Shown piece after piece: positions 1 through 6,178 of a stretch of 9,008 nt of DNA. A program made the translations under genes and the position numbers. The notes under the pieces are model-generated. The model ran no database searches. It saw only the letters and a program-made list of their open reading frames with translations, and was not told the origin of the DNA. Each line of letters starts with the position of its first letter. Position 1 is the first letter of the stretch. The DNA is from Candidatus Methanoplasma sp. (GTDB lineage Archaea; Thermoplasmatota; Thermoplasmata; Methanomassiliicoccales; Methanomethylophilaceae), in assembly GCA_031288985.1 (NCBI GenBank), contig JAITQH010000075.1:1-9008 (forward strand), written 5' to 3'.

Positions 1-2
1 AG

Positions 3-509
3 AACATAATCCTTCTCGGAACGCCCGCATCGGGATACCAATTCGAGAAATGGAACGACGGCGCCGACGACATATTCCACAATCCGATAACCGTTTCAAC
101 GGCGGGATCGTACGAAGCATCATTCATCGATTCGTCCTCCCCGTCCAACGGTTACAATGTGACCGCCGCCGCCGACGCAAACGGAAAGATTCAGTATGCG
201 ACGTCCGGTTCGATGCCTGTAACGGGGGAGTTCCTCGGAACGGCGACGATACACGTGAACGACGGAGAGACCGTAACTCTCACCGGAGCGGCAACGGCGG
301 CGAACTATGCGTTCGAGAAGTGGACTCAGACCTCGCCGATCGCGGCTGTGTTCAGCCACAATCCGATGACCGTTTCAACGGCGGGATCGTACGAAGCATC
401 GTTCATCGATTCGTCCGCACCCGGAAGCGGTTATGACGTTGATGCGACAGCGGGAGCCAACGGATCGTTCGGTTATGAGATATATGTCGGGATGCCGACG
501 GGAACGTAA
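3..509 (+). CDS. Adhesin-like surface repeat protein, upstream fragment (5' partial, ends at an internal TAA)
   Basis: The frame is open from the left window edge (first whole codon at 3), so the true start and any signal peptide lie outside. It encodes the end of one beta-repeat, a full divergent repeat (162-440), and the beginning of a third. Each repeat shows the pattern of divergent InlB B-repeat / Flg_new-like modules: an ANG(S/K) segment, a T(I/M)HV strand, a Y-x-F-E-K-W core, a HNP(I/M)TVS strand and a (Y/R)xxSF strand. The family is known from extracellular stalks and adhesins; an adhesin role here is inferred. The frame stops at TAA 507-509 inside the PTGT-Y-V(S/T)G motif, but the same frame resumes the repeat pattern at once and runs to 1868. 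This piece and the next were therefore one gene. It is either a recent pseudogene, a sequencing error, or a truncated secreted form. Confidence 0.75.
   Translation, partial: NIILLGTPASGYQFEKWNDGADDIFHNPITVSTAGSYEASFIDSSSPSNGYNVTAAADANGKIQYATSGSMPVTGEFLGTATIHVNDGETVTLTGAATAANYAFEKWTQTSPIAAVFSHNPMTVSTAGSYEASFIDSSAPGSGYDVDATAGANGSFGYEIYVGMPTGT
507..509 (+). other. In-frame TAA interrupting the adhesin-like gene
   Basis: At the matching position of the next two repeats the codons are TAT (784-786) and TAC (1060-1062), both Tyr, in the context GT-Y-V(S/T)G. Here it is TAA, so a single third-base change to A explains it. There is no frameshift: the frame on both sides is the same and matches the repeat consensus. 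All eight genes whose ends are visible finish with TGA; this is the only TAA ending a real coding stretch, which fits a mutated sense codon better than a natural gene end. Confidence 0.85.
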
Positions 510-530
510 GTCTCAGGTCTCACCGGCGCT

Positions 531-1868
531 GTGACGATGCATGTGCCGGCGGGACAGAACATAGCTCTTATCGGAACGCCCCTCTCAGGGTACCAATTCG
601 AGAAATGGAACGACGGCGCCGACGACATATTCCACAACCCGATAACCGTCTCGGCCGCGGGATCCCGCACCGTATCGTTCATCGATGCATCCGCCCCCGA
701 CAACGGTTACATTGTTGATGCGGCCGCAGGAGCCAACGGATCGTTCGGTTACGAGAGATATGCCGAAACTCCGACGGGAACATATGTCTCAGGCATATTG
801 GGTGCGGCGGCCATACGTGTGCCCGCAGGACAGAACATAGCTCTTCTCGGAACGCCCCTCTCAGGGTACCAATTCGAGAAATGGAACGACGGCGCCGACG
901 ACATATTCCACAACCCGATAACCGTCTCGGCCGCGGGATCCCGCACCGTGTCCTTCAGCGATCCGTCCTCCCCATCCAACGGTTACAATGTTGATGTGAC
1001 CGCCGGAGCCAACGGATCGTTCGGCTATGAGACATACGTCGGAACCCCGACGGGAACATACGTCACAGGTTTCACAGGCGCAGTGACGATACATGTGCCA
1101 TCCGACCGCAACATATCCCTGGCGGCCATTGCCGACGCCGGCTATCGGTTCGTCAAGTGGCAGAAGGACGGCGTCGATTACAGCACAACAGCCGTCATCG
1201 ACCTCGCGTCTGCCGATGCCGGAGTATATGAGGCAAGTTTCACGGAGGCGGCGCTTTCTGCGACGTACACCATAAGCGCATATGCCGACGGCGGATCGGA
1301 GATAACGCCCTCCGGTTCAGTCATCATCGCAGCAGGGAAGAATGCGACGTTCACGTTCACCGCCAAGGAGGGATATGCAATAGCCGACGTGATCGTGGAC
1401 GGCGCCAGCGTCCCGACCGCCGCGGCATCGGGGGAATACACATTCTACAACGTCGGCTCCAACCACACCGTGAGCATAATCTCCGAGATCTCCGTTCCGA
1501 CGCCGGGCGGAGGCGGAGACGATGCAGAAAACAATCCCGCCGGCAACGGCGCTCTTTCCGATGCGGCCGTCGCAGCGGCGGTGGTTGCCATCGCGGCGGT
1601 TGCCGTCGCGGCCGGGGCCGCGATCCTCTGGTTCGCGTTCGGCCCGGGAAGGACCTTCGAAGTGATCAAGATCCCCTCGGGAGCATTGATAATCGGAAGG
1701 GACAGGGCCTACTATGGAAAGGCGTACAACTTTGAGACAGACGGCGGCGCGAACGTGAGATACCGCATAGGAAAGGATGAAACTTGGAAAGAGCCGATCC
1801 GGACCCACGACGGATACGAGATACCGAAGGAGGAGGTCACAGGAACGGTAACCATCGAAGTTGACTGA
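531..1868 (+). CDS. Adhesin-like surface repeat protein, C-terminal part with membrane anchor
   Basis: This is the continuation of the upstream fragment in the same frame. The first possible starts after the stop are GTG 531 and ATG 537; neither has a Shine-Dalgarno sequence or signal peptide, so independent translation is doubtful. It holds the rest of one repeat, a repeat at 717-992, and a more divergent one at 993-1262. A different beta module follows (about 1263-1490), with a GYAIADVIVDG strand and a YTFYNV...NHTVSI end, as in other divergent InlB/Flg_new domains. Then come a Gly/Asn/Pro linker (about 1497-1550), an Ala/Val-rich membrane segment (about 1563-1643) and a 72-residue tail (1650-1865) ending in IPKEEVTGTVTIEVD. 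The layout is that of a cell-surface protein with a C-terminal anchor. Its ligand cannot be told from sequence. It ends with TGA. Confidence 0.75.
   Translation: MTMHVPAGQNIALIGTPLSGYQFEKWNDGADDIFHNPITVSAAGSRTVSFIDASAPDNGYIVDAAAGANGSFGYERYAETPTGTYVSGILGAAAIRVPAGQNIALLGTPLSGYQFEKWNDGADDIFHNPITVSAAGSRTVSFSDPSSPSNGYNVDVTAGANGSFGYETYVGTPTGTYVTGFTGAVTIHVPSDRNISLAAIADAGYRFVKWQKDGVDYSTTAVIDLASADAGVYEASFTEAALSATYTISAYADGGSEITPSGSVIIAAGKNATFTFTAKEGYAIADVIVDGASVPTAAASGEYTFYNVGSNHTVSIISEISVPTPGGGGDDAENNPAGNGALSDAAVAAAVVAIAAVAVAAGAAILWFAFGPGRTFEVIKIPSGALIIGRDRAYYGKAYNFETDGGANVRYRIGKDETWKEPIRTHDGYEIPKEEVTGTVTIEVD
555..956 (+). repeat. Near-identical 126-bp direct repeat pair inside the adhesin-like gene
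   Basis: Positions 555-680 and 831-956 differ at only three bases (570/846, 674/950 and 677/953) over 126 bp. Flanking parts of the same units are clearly more diverged. Such patchy identity, including synonymous positions, points to recent duplication or gene conversion between units. It also makes this stretch prone to assembly collapse or recombination. Confidence 0.9.
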
Positions 1869-1880
1869 ATATCCTGAACG

Positions 1881-1918
1881 AAACCTTTTCCCAACCATCT
1901 TCCAAACCCTTTCCCAAC
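1881..1918 (+). repeat. 15-bp direct repeat in the 3' flank of the adhesin-like gene
   Basis: AAACCTTTTCCCAAC (1881-1895) and AAACCCTTTCCCAAC (1904-1918) differ at one base and start 23 bp apart. They begin 12 bases after the TGA at 1866-1868. The tract is pyrimidine-rich, so on the plus strand it could help transcription termination, but the T runs are short (four and three). A protein-binding site is the alternative. Function unknown. Confidence 0.55.
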
Positions 1919-1951
1919 ACGCCGCATAAGGGCAGGATCGATATGCATCGT

Positions 1952-1975
1952 TCGGCGGCGGCCCCATGCCGCCGA
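1952..1975 (+). other. GC-rich hairpin in the gap before the release-factor gene
   Basis: TCGGCGGC (1952-1959) can pair perfectly with GCCGCCGA (1968-1975) around an 8-base loop, giving an 8-bp stem with seven G-C pairs. No T run follows, so it does not look like a classical intrinsic terminator. It lies about 50 bases upstream of the predicted aRF1 TATA box. It could be a 3'-end structure of the adhesin transcript or chance in GC-rich DNA. Confidence 0.4.
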
Positions 1976-2025
1976 TCGCGGGGGCAGGTTCGGCCTTCCG
2001 CCGTCAACGCAGGCTCTGCGATACC

Positions 2026-2033
2026 TTTAATAT
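2026..2033 (+). promoter_or_regulatory. TATA box of the aRF1-argS-GNAT operon
   Basis: TTTAATAT stands out in GC-rich surroundings. Using the usual archaeal spacing of about 25 bases from TATA centre to transcription start, RNA would begin near 2055-2058. That leaves a leader of about 13-16 bases before ATG 2071. The upstream BRE segment is not a strong match. Its position argues against any start upstream of 2071, although the frame is open back to 1966. Confidence 0.55.
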
Positions 2034-2060
2034 CAATGCGCGATTGAGAGAGTCACCATC

Positions 2061-2066
2061 GGTGGA
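2061..2066 (+). promoter_or_regulatory. Ribosome binding site of aRF1
   Basis: GGTGGA lies 4 bases before ATG 2071 and matches the GGTG core complementary to the archaeal 16S 3' end. With the TATA box it supports the 2071 start. Confidence 0.5.
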
Positions 2067-2070
2067 ACCA

Positions 2071-3297
2071 ATGAGTGACAATTCTCTTGACAGGGCGAGG
2101 TACGATTTTAAGAAGGCCATGCAGGAGATAACGGCGTACAAAGGCCGAGGCACCGAACTCATATCCGTCTACGTCCCAAGCAGCAAGCTTATATCCGACG
2201 TCATGGCGTATCTGCGGGAGGAACAGTCGCAGGCTACGAACATAAAGTCCAAGACAACCATGAAGAACGTCACCAGCGCGATAGATTCGATAATGTCGCG
2301 ACTGAAAACATACAAGACCGTCCCGGACAAGGGGCTTGTGATATTCTGCGGAGAGGTTCCCCGCGCAGGCGACCAGACGCGAATGGTCCAATATTCGCTG
2401 GAGCCTCCGGAAGACATCCCTACGTTCTACTACAGATGCGACTCGTCGTTCTTCACGGAGCCGCTGGAATCCATGCTCATAGACAAGAAGTCCTACGGTC
2501 TGATAACCATTGACAGGAAGGAGGCCACCATAGGCATCCTCACAGGCAGCAGGATCATGGTTCTGAAGCATTTTGACTCGCTGGTTCCCAGCAAGCACCA
2601 TCAGGGAGGCCAGTCGTCTGTTCGTTTCGAGAGGCTGATCGAGATCGCCGCCCACGAATTCTACAAGAAGGTGGCCGACCACGCCACAGAGATATTCCTC
2701 AACAAGGAGGATCTGCAGGGCATACTCGTCGGAGGCCCCGGATCCACCAAGGACTTCTTCGTCAAGGAGGACTATCTGCATCACGAACTCCGCAAAAAAG
2801 TGGTCACGCCGTACTTCGACACAGGCTACACGGACGAATCCGGCCTCAGGGAGCTGGTGGACGCGGCAAAGGATACGCTGGTCGGCATCCAGCTCACCGT
2901 TGAAAAGGAATACATGCAAAAACTGTTCAAAGAGATACGCAAGGCCGACGGCGGCCTCTCCGCTTACGGAGAGAACGACGTCAGGAGGACCCTTGAGGCG
3001 GGAGCCGTGGACATCCTGCTCGTATCAGACACCCTGAAGAAGTACCGCGTCACGCTGGAATGCGGCGCGCACACGACCGTCGCCACGGTCGACGACCCGG
3101 AGGCAAAGATACCCTGTCCCGAATGCGGCGCTCAGACGCGGATCGCGGCGCAGGAAGATCTGATCGACAATTTCTTCGAGACTGCTGACAACTTCAACAC
3201 CCATGTGCAGTTGATATCGGGAGATTCGGAGGAAGGCGACATGCTGCTGAAGGCATTCGGAGGGATGGCGGCAATACTCAGATACAGGTTGGGATGA
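2071..3297 (+). CDS. prf1: Peptide chain release factor aRF1 (eRF1 family)
   Basis: This cytoplasmic translation terminator reads stop codons in the ribosomal A site and triggers release of the finished chain. The 408 residues match the usual aRF1 length. The N domain carries NIKS (57-60) and YxCxxxF (121-127, YRCDSSF), the stop-codon recognition elements. The middle domain has GGQ (179-181), which reaches the peptidyl-transferase centre. The C domain contains CGAH (331-334) and CPEC (349-352), a possible zinc ribbon in which one usual Cys is replaced by His. I chose ATG 2071 because the encoded MSDNSLDRARYDFKKAM start fits the family, while the 35 residues upstream look like translated promoter DNA. 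Its stop overlaps the argS start as ATGA, so the two are probably translationally coupled. No key residue is missing. Confidence 0.96.
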   Translation: MSDNSLDRARYDFKKAMQEITAYKGRGTELISVYVPSSKLISDVMAYLREEQSQATNIKSKTTMKNVTSAIDSIMSRLKTYKTVPDKGLVIFCGEVPRAGDQTRMVQYSLEPPEDIPTFYYRCDSSFFTEPLESMLIDKKSYGLITIDRKEATIGILTGSRIMVLKHFDSLVPSKHHQGGQSSVRFERLIEIAAHEFYKKVADHATEIFLNKEDLQGILVGGPGSTKDFFVKEDYLHHELRKKVVTPYFDTGYTDESGLRELVDAAKDTLVGIQLTVEKEYMQKLFKEIRKADGGLSAYGENDVRRTLEAGAVDILLVSDTLKKYRVTLECGAHTTVATVDDPEAKIPCPECGAQTRIAAQEDLIDNFFETADNFNTHVQLISGDSEEGDMLLKAFGGMAAILRYRLG

Positions 3298-5015
3298 ACA
3301 TGAGCGTCAGAGAGGAATTCGAGGCACAGGCAGTTGCGGCAGTCAGGAAGGCATTGTCCTCCATCGGCGTCACGGACGCCGACATACATGCGGAGATCCC
3401 GGACAACTATGACTTGGCGATCCCCTGTTTCGCAGTCTCCAAGAAGGCGGGGATGCCGCCGAAGGAGATTGCGGAGAAGATATGCTCCGAGATCTCGCCG
3501 TCCGGGCTGATAGCATCGGCGTCCCCCCTGAACGGATACGTCAACTTCACCGTAAAATGGGATGACCTGGCGAAAGAGACCCTGGAATCCATCATCGAGA
3601 ACGGCTCCGAATACGGTTCGGCCCCCAAGAGCGGCATAAGGGTCAATGTGGAGCACACATCGACCAACCCCACCGGACCGATCCATGTGGGAAGGGCAAG
3701 GAACCCGATCATAGGCGACACGCTTGCAAGATGCCTCAGGAGATGCGGCCATGAGGTCGCCACGGAATATTACGTGAACGACGTCGGCAAACAAGTGGTC
3801 ATCCTGACATGGGGCGTGGAGAACATCCCCAGAGGATCCGTGGCCGAAGAGGACCGCGACAAGACCGATCACAGGCTTGTGGCGTATTATCGGGCGGCAA
3901 ATGCCAGAATGGAGGCCGAGAGCGAGGTCAGCGAACAGATATCAGAGATGCTCAGGCGCTTTGAGGCGGGCGACGCCGATGTGATCCAAAGGGTCAGAAA
4001 GACCGCCGAGGCCATGCTTGACGGGCTGAAGACCACGCTCGCAGGGATCAACGTGGCCCTCGACAAATACACCTGGGAGTCCGATTTCATCGCAGACGGT
4101 TCCGCCGCGAAGGTCGTTTCGGATCTCAAATCCTCGAAATACGCAGGCCGCACGGAAGACGGTTCTTGGTATCTGGATCTCAAAGACTTCGGGATACAGG
4201 GCAAGAACACGAAGTTCACATTCACAAGGTCGGACGGCACCACGCTGTACACGACCAGAGATCTGGCGTACCACATAGACAAATTCACCCGGTCCGACAG
4301 GGCCATAGACGTTCTCGGCGAGGATCAGAAGCTCGGATCCAAGCAGCTCTGCTCCGCATTGGAGATATTGGGATGCGGCAGGATGCCGGAAGCCATGTTC
4401 TACTCGTTCGTATCCCTGCCCGAGGGCAAGATGTCCACCAGGAAAGGGGTGGTCGTCTATCTTGACGATCTCATCGACGAGGCGGTCGACCGCGCCAAAG
4501 GAGAGGTCCTCGCAAGGCGCCCCGATCTTCCGGCGGAGAAGGTCGAAGAGATAGCCAAGGCCGTCGGGGTCGGAGCGGTAAGATACAATATAATAAGGGT
4601 GCAGCCGGAGAAGCAGCTGGTGTTCAAATGGAACGAGGCCCTGAACTTCGACGGCAACAGCGGCCCGTATCTCCAGTATGTGCATGCCCGGGCATGCAGC
4701 ATGCTGAAGAAGGCCGACGGATACACACAGGATGCGGATCCGTCGAAGCTCACCGACGAGTACGAGGTCAGGCTTATCAAGATCCTGTCGAAGTTCGGAA
4801 ATGTTCTGAGGTCCGCAGGGGAGCTGCGGCGCGTGCATATGCTTCCCGCATACGGACACGAACTCGCATCCGCCTTCAATCAATTCTACGCCGCCGTGCC
4901 CGTGATATCGTCCGGCGCCAACCGCAACGCACGCCTCACGCTCGTGGAATGTTCCAAGACCGTGCTCGCCAACGTGCTCGACAGCCTCGGCATAGAGGCC
5001 CCGGAGGAGATGTGA
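3294..5015 (+). CDS. argS: Arginyl-tRNA synthetase
   Basis: This class I aminoacyl-tRNA synthetase joins arginine to tRNA-Arg using ATP. The 573 residues hold an N-terminal tRNA D-loop recognition domain (about 5-90). The catalytic core follows, with HVGR (131-134) as the HIGH-type signature in NPTGPIHVGRARN and KMSTRKG (379-385) as the KMSKS-type signature. The C-terminal anticodon-binding DALR domain runs from about 455 and includes GPYLQYVHARACSM; the end, LGIEAPEEM, is typical of the family. All catalytic signatures are present. ATG 3294 overlaps the aRF1 stop by 4 bases. A second in-frame ATG at 3300 has GGGATGA just upstream and is an equally possible start, two residues shorter. The gene sits between aRF1 and a GNAT gene on the same strand, with no room for separate promoters. 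Confidence 0.97.
   Translation: MNMSVREEFEAQAVAAVRKALSSIGVTDADIHAEIPDNYDLAIPCFAVSKKAGMPPKEIAEKICSEISPSGLIASASPLNGYVNFTVKWDDLAKETLESIIENGSEYGSAPKSGIRVNVEHTSTNPTGPIHVGRARNPIIGDTLARCLRRCGHEVATEYYVNDVGKQVVILTWGVENIPRGSVAEEDRDKTDHRLVAYYRAANARMEAESEVSEQISEMLRRFEAGDADVIQRVRKTAEAMLDGLKTTLAGINVALDKYTWESDFIADGSAAKVVSDLKSSKYAGRTEDGSWYLDLKDFGIQGKNTKFTFTRSDGTTLYTTRDLAYHIDKFTRSDRAIDVLGEDQKLGSKQLCSALEILGCGRMPEAMFYSFVSLPEGKMSTRKGVVVYLDDLIDEAVDRAKGEVLARRPDLPAEKVEEIAKAVGVGAVRYNIIRVQPEKQLVFKWNEALNFDGNSGPYLQYVHARACSMLKKADGYTQDADPSKLTDEYEVRLIKILSKFGNVLRSAGELRRVHMLPAYGHELASAFNQFYAAVPVISSGANRNARLTLVECSKTVLANVLDSLGIEAPEEM
5003..5008 (+). promoter_or_regulatory. Ribosome binding site of the GNAT gene
   Basis: GGAGGA, inside the last codons of argS, lies 8 bases before ATG 5017. 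It allows reinitiation of the acetyltransferase right after argS terminates at 5013-5015. Confidence 0.6.
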
Positions 5016-5016
5016 G

Positions 5017-5514
5017 ATGGAGATAAGGCCTCTGAAGCTGAAGGACGCCGACAAGGTGAGAGAGCTTGAGATAAAGCTGATCCGCGAATATTTCACCGAG
5101 GCCATCGAGAACAAGTGGGACGACCTTCCGCGGGAGTGGAAGGACAGACTCGGCGCCAGCAGCCTGGCGCATTTCAAGACCTATCTGGACAGCGGCCTGA
5201 GCTTCGTCGCCGTCGAAGATGACGAGATATACGGATTCATATTCGCGCAGATGCTGCATCACGTGGCCGACGCCGACAACATGGTATGGATAGAGAACAT
5301 GGGCGTGCACCCCTACGTCCGCCGCAACGCCATAGGATACAAGCTCCTGAGGGAGACCCTGAGGGCGGGAAGGGAGATGGGAGCGGATGTGGCACACAGC
5401 ATGCTCCAACAGGACAACGCCCCGTCCATAATGCTCCACAAGAAGATAGGATTCTTCATGGACAGGAGAGAGGTCGCACTCATAGACCTCAAAGATCCGA
5501 AACTGAAGCTGTGA
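5017..5514 (+). CDS. GNAT family N-acetyltransferase
   Basis: This predicted cytoplasmic acetyltransferase uses acetyl-CoA. The 165 residues carry the central GNAT pattern: a beta strand and acyl-CoA loop, IENMGVHPYVRRNAIGYKLL (93-112), then motif B, DNAPSIMLHKKIGFF (133-147), corresponding to the common NxxAixlYeklGF. The R/Q-x-x-G-x-G/A loop reads RRNAIG, with Ala for the first Gly, a tolerated change in the family. The start is one base after the argS stop and is preceded by GGAGGA, so it is very likely the third gene of the aRF1-argS operon. The context suggests a translation-linked substrate (a ribosomal protein or factor terminus, as for RimI), but sequence alone does not settle this; small-molecule acetylation remains possible. 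The last 26 bp overlap the end of the converging lplA-like gene. Confidence 0.88.
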   Translation: MEIRPLKLKDADKVRELEIKLIREYFTEAIENKWDDLPREWKDRLGASSLAHFKTYLDSGLSFVAVEDDEIYGFIFAQMLHHVADADNMVWIENMGVHPYVRRNAIGYKLLRETLRAGREMGADVAHSMLQQDNAPSIMLHKKIGFFMDRREVALIDLKDPKLKL

Positions 5515-6169
5515 TCCCGGAGCGTTCCGACTCCCATTCCGTCAGTCTTCCCGGTTCCAACCCAAAGCCCAATCTTTCCGCGATCCTTTCCGCGGCCAAG
5601 CGGGCGACCTCCGCTCTGTCGGGAACCCTGCCGATGCATTCTGCGACAGAGGTCAGTCCGTTGTAACGGGCGCCTCTCGGCGGAGGCAGGACATCCCAAA
5701 CGGAAGGATCCCCCTCAACGATCAGGGTTGCGTGGTGAAGCATGCATTCCGCCGTCCTGTACTGAGCGCCTCCGGATATCTTCTTTCCGAAGGCCAGAAC
5801 ATCGTTGGGCGGCCGGTATTCGGCGGCCATCCCAAGATCTTTCAGGGCGTCCGATATGCCTCCGCATATCATCTCGAAAGAAAGATCCCTTGAAGGCATG
5901 CTCCCTCCAAGGGTAACCGACAGCACGATCTGCCCCGGCCCCGTGAGGATCGTTCCTCCTCCGCTCATCCTTCTCACGCAGGGGATGCCGTCCGCTCCGG
6001 GAAGGAGCGCGGAGCGGTCTCCGAACCTTCCCAGGGACACGGTGCGCCGATCCCTGGAATAAACGTGTATGGTGTCTTCAGAAAGCCCTTTTTCTCTGGA
6101 CTCGAAGACCGCCCGATCGATGGCAATGCTCTGATCGGGCGTCACCGCGCCGAGATGCACGTATCTCAT
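5489..6169 (-). CDS. lplA: Lipoate/biotin-protein ligase domain protein (LplA N-domain type)
   Basis: This is a BPL/LplA/LipB-fold protein of 226 residues. Known members activate lipoate or biotin as the adenylate and pass it to a lysine of an acceptor protein such as GcvH or E2. Visible signatures are VSLGRFGD (44-51), the nucleotide loop RRMSGGGTI (66-74), and NDVLAFGKKISGGAQYR (122-138), whose K130 before ISG corresponds to the catalytic lysine of LplA. In HHATLIVE (145-152) Ala replaces the Gly of the usual HHGTL. There is no C-terminal accessory domain, and no separate LplB-like gene is in the window; archaeal LplA such as that of Thermoplasma needs that partner. The start is nine bases after the upstream membrane-protein stop, suggesting cotranscription. 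Lipoate is the likelier substrate, but octanoate or biotin cannot be excluded. Confidence 0.82.
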   Translation of the reverse strand: MRYVHLGAVTPDQSIAIDRAVFESREKGLSEDTIHVYSRDRRTVSLGRFGDRSALLPGADGIPCVRRMSGGGTILTGPGQIVLSVTLGGSMPSRDLSFEMICGGISDALKDLGMAAEYRPPNDVLAFGKKISGGAQYRTAECMLHHATLIVEGDPSVWDVLPPPRGARYNGLTSVAECIGRVPDRAEVARLAAERIAERLGFGLEPGRLTEWESERSGITASVSDL

Positions 6170-6178
6170 GGAAGGATA

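Larger units (their letters stand above)
1..1262 (+). repeat. Tandem 276-279 bp coding repeats (InlB/Flg_new-like modules)
   Basis: Units are: partial unit A up to 161, B 162-440 (93 codons), C 441-716 (92), D 717-992 (92), and E 993 to about 1262. Homologous points recur every 276 bp (555, 831 and 1107 for the strand following the HVPAG or HVPSD turn). B and E are diverged; A, C and D share an identical 47-bp core (36-82, 591-637, 867-913). Units C, D and E begin with AGANGSFGYE, which contains an Asn-Gly-Ser sequon. Confidence 0.9.

Noticed and set aside
507..509. Programmed recoding (selenocysteine or pyrrolysine) of the internal stop
   Set aside because: Those systems read TGA and TAG, not TAA, and I see no special RNA structure after the codon; a nonsense mutation or sequence error is simpler.
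1..1262. The regular 276-bp repeats considered as a CRISPR or other noncoding array
   Set aside because: The repeats are far too long, have no spacers and are in-frame coding modules of a beta-repeat protein.
1966..2070. N-terminal extension of aRF1 by 35 codons
   Set aside because: The extension covers the GC hairpin and the TATA box, and its residues do not resemble the family; ATG 2071 has a ribosome site and the expected N-terminus.
3942..5177. Minus-strand open frame of about 411 codons opposite argS and the GNAT gene
   Set aside because: It lies fully antisense to conserved ArgRS sequence, including the KMSTR motif and DALR domain, and shows no recognisable protein features.
5571..5592. 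Short direct repeat around CTTTCCGCG, considered as a terminator or operator
   Set aside because: It lies inside the lplA-like coding region and simply encodes two similar peptides (AERIAERL), so it needs no other explanation.
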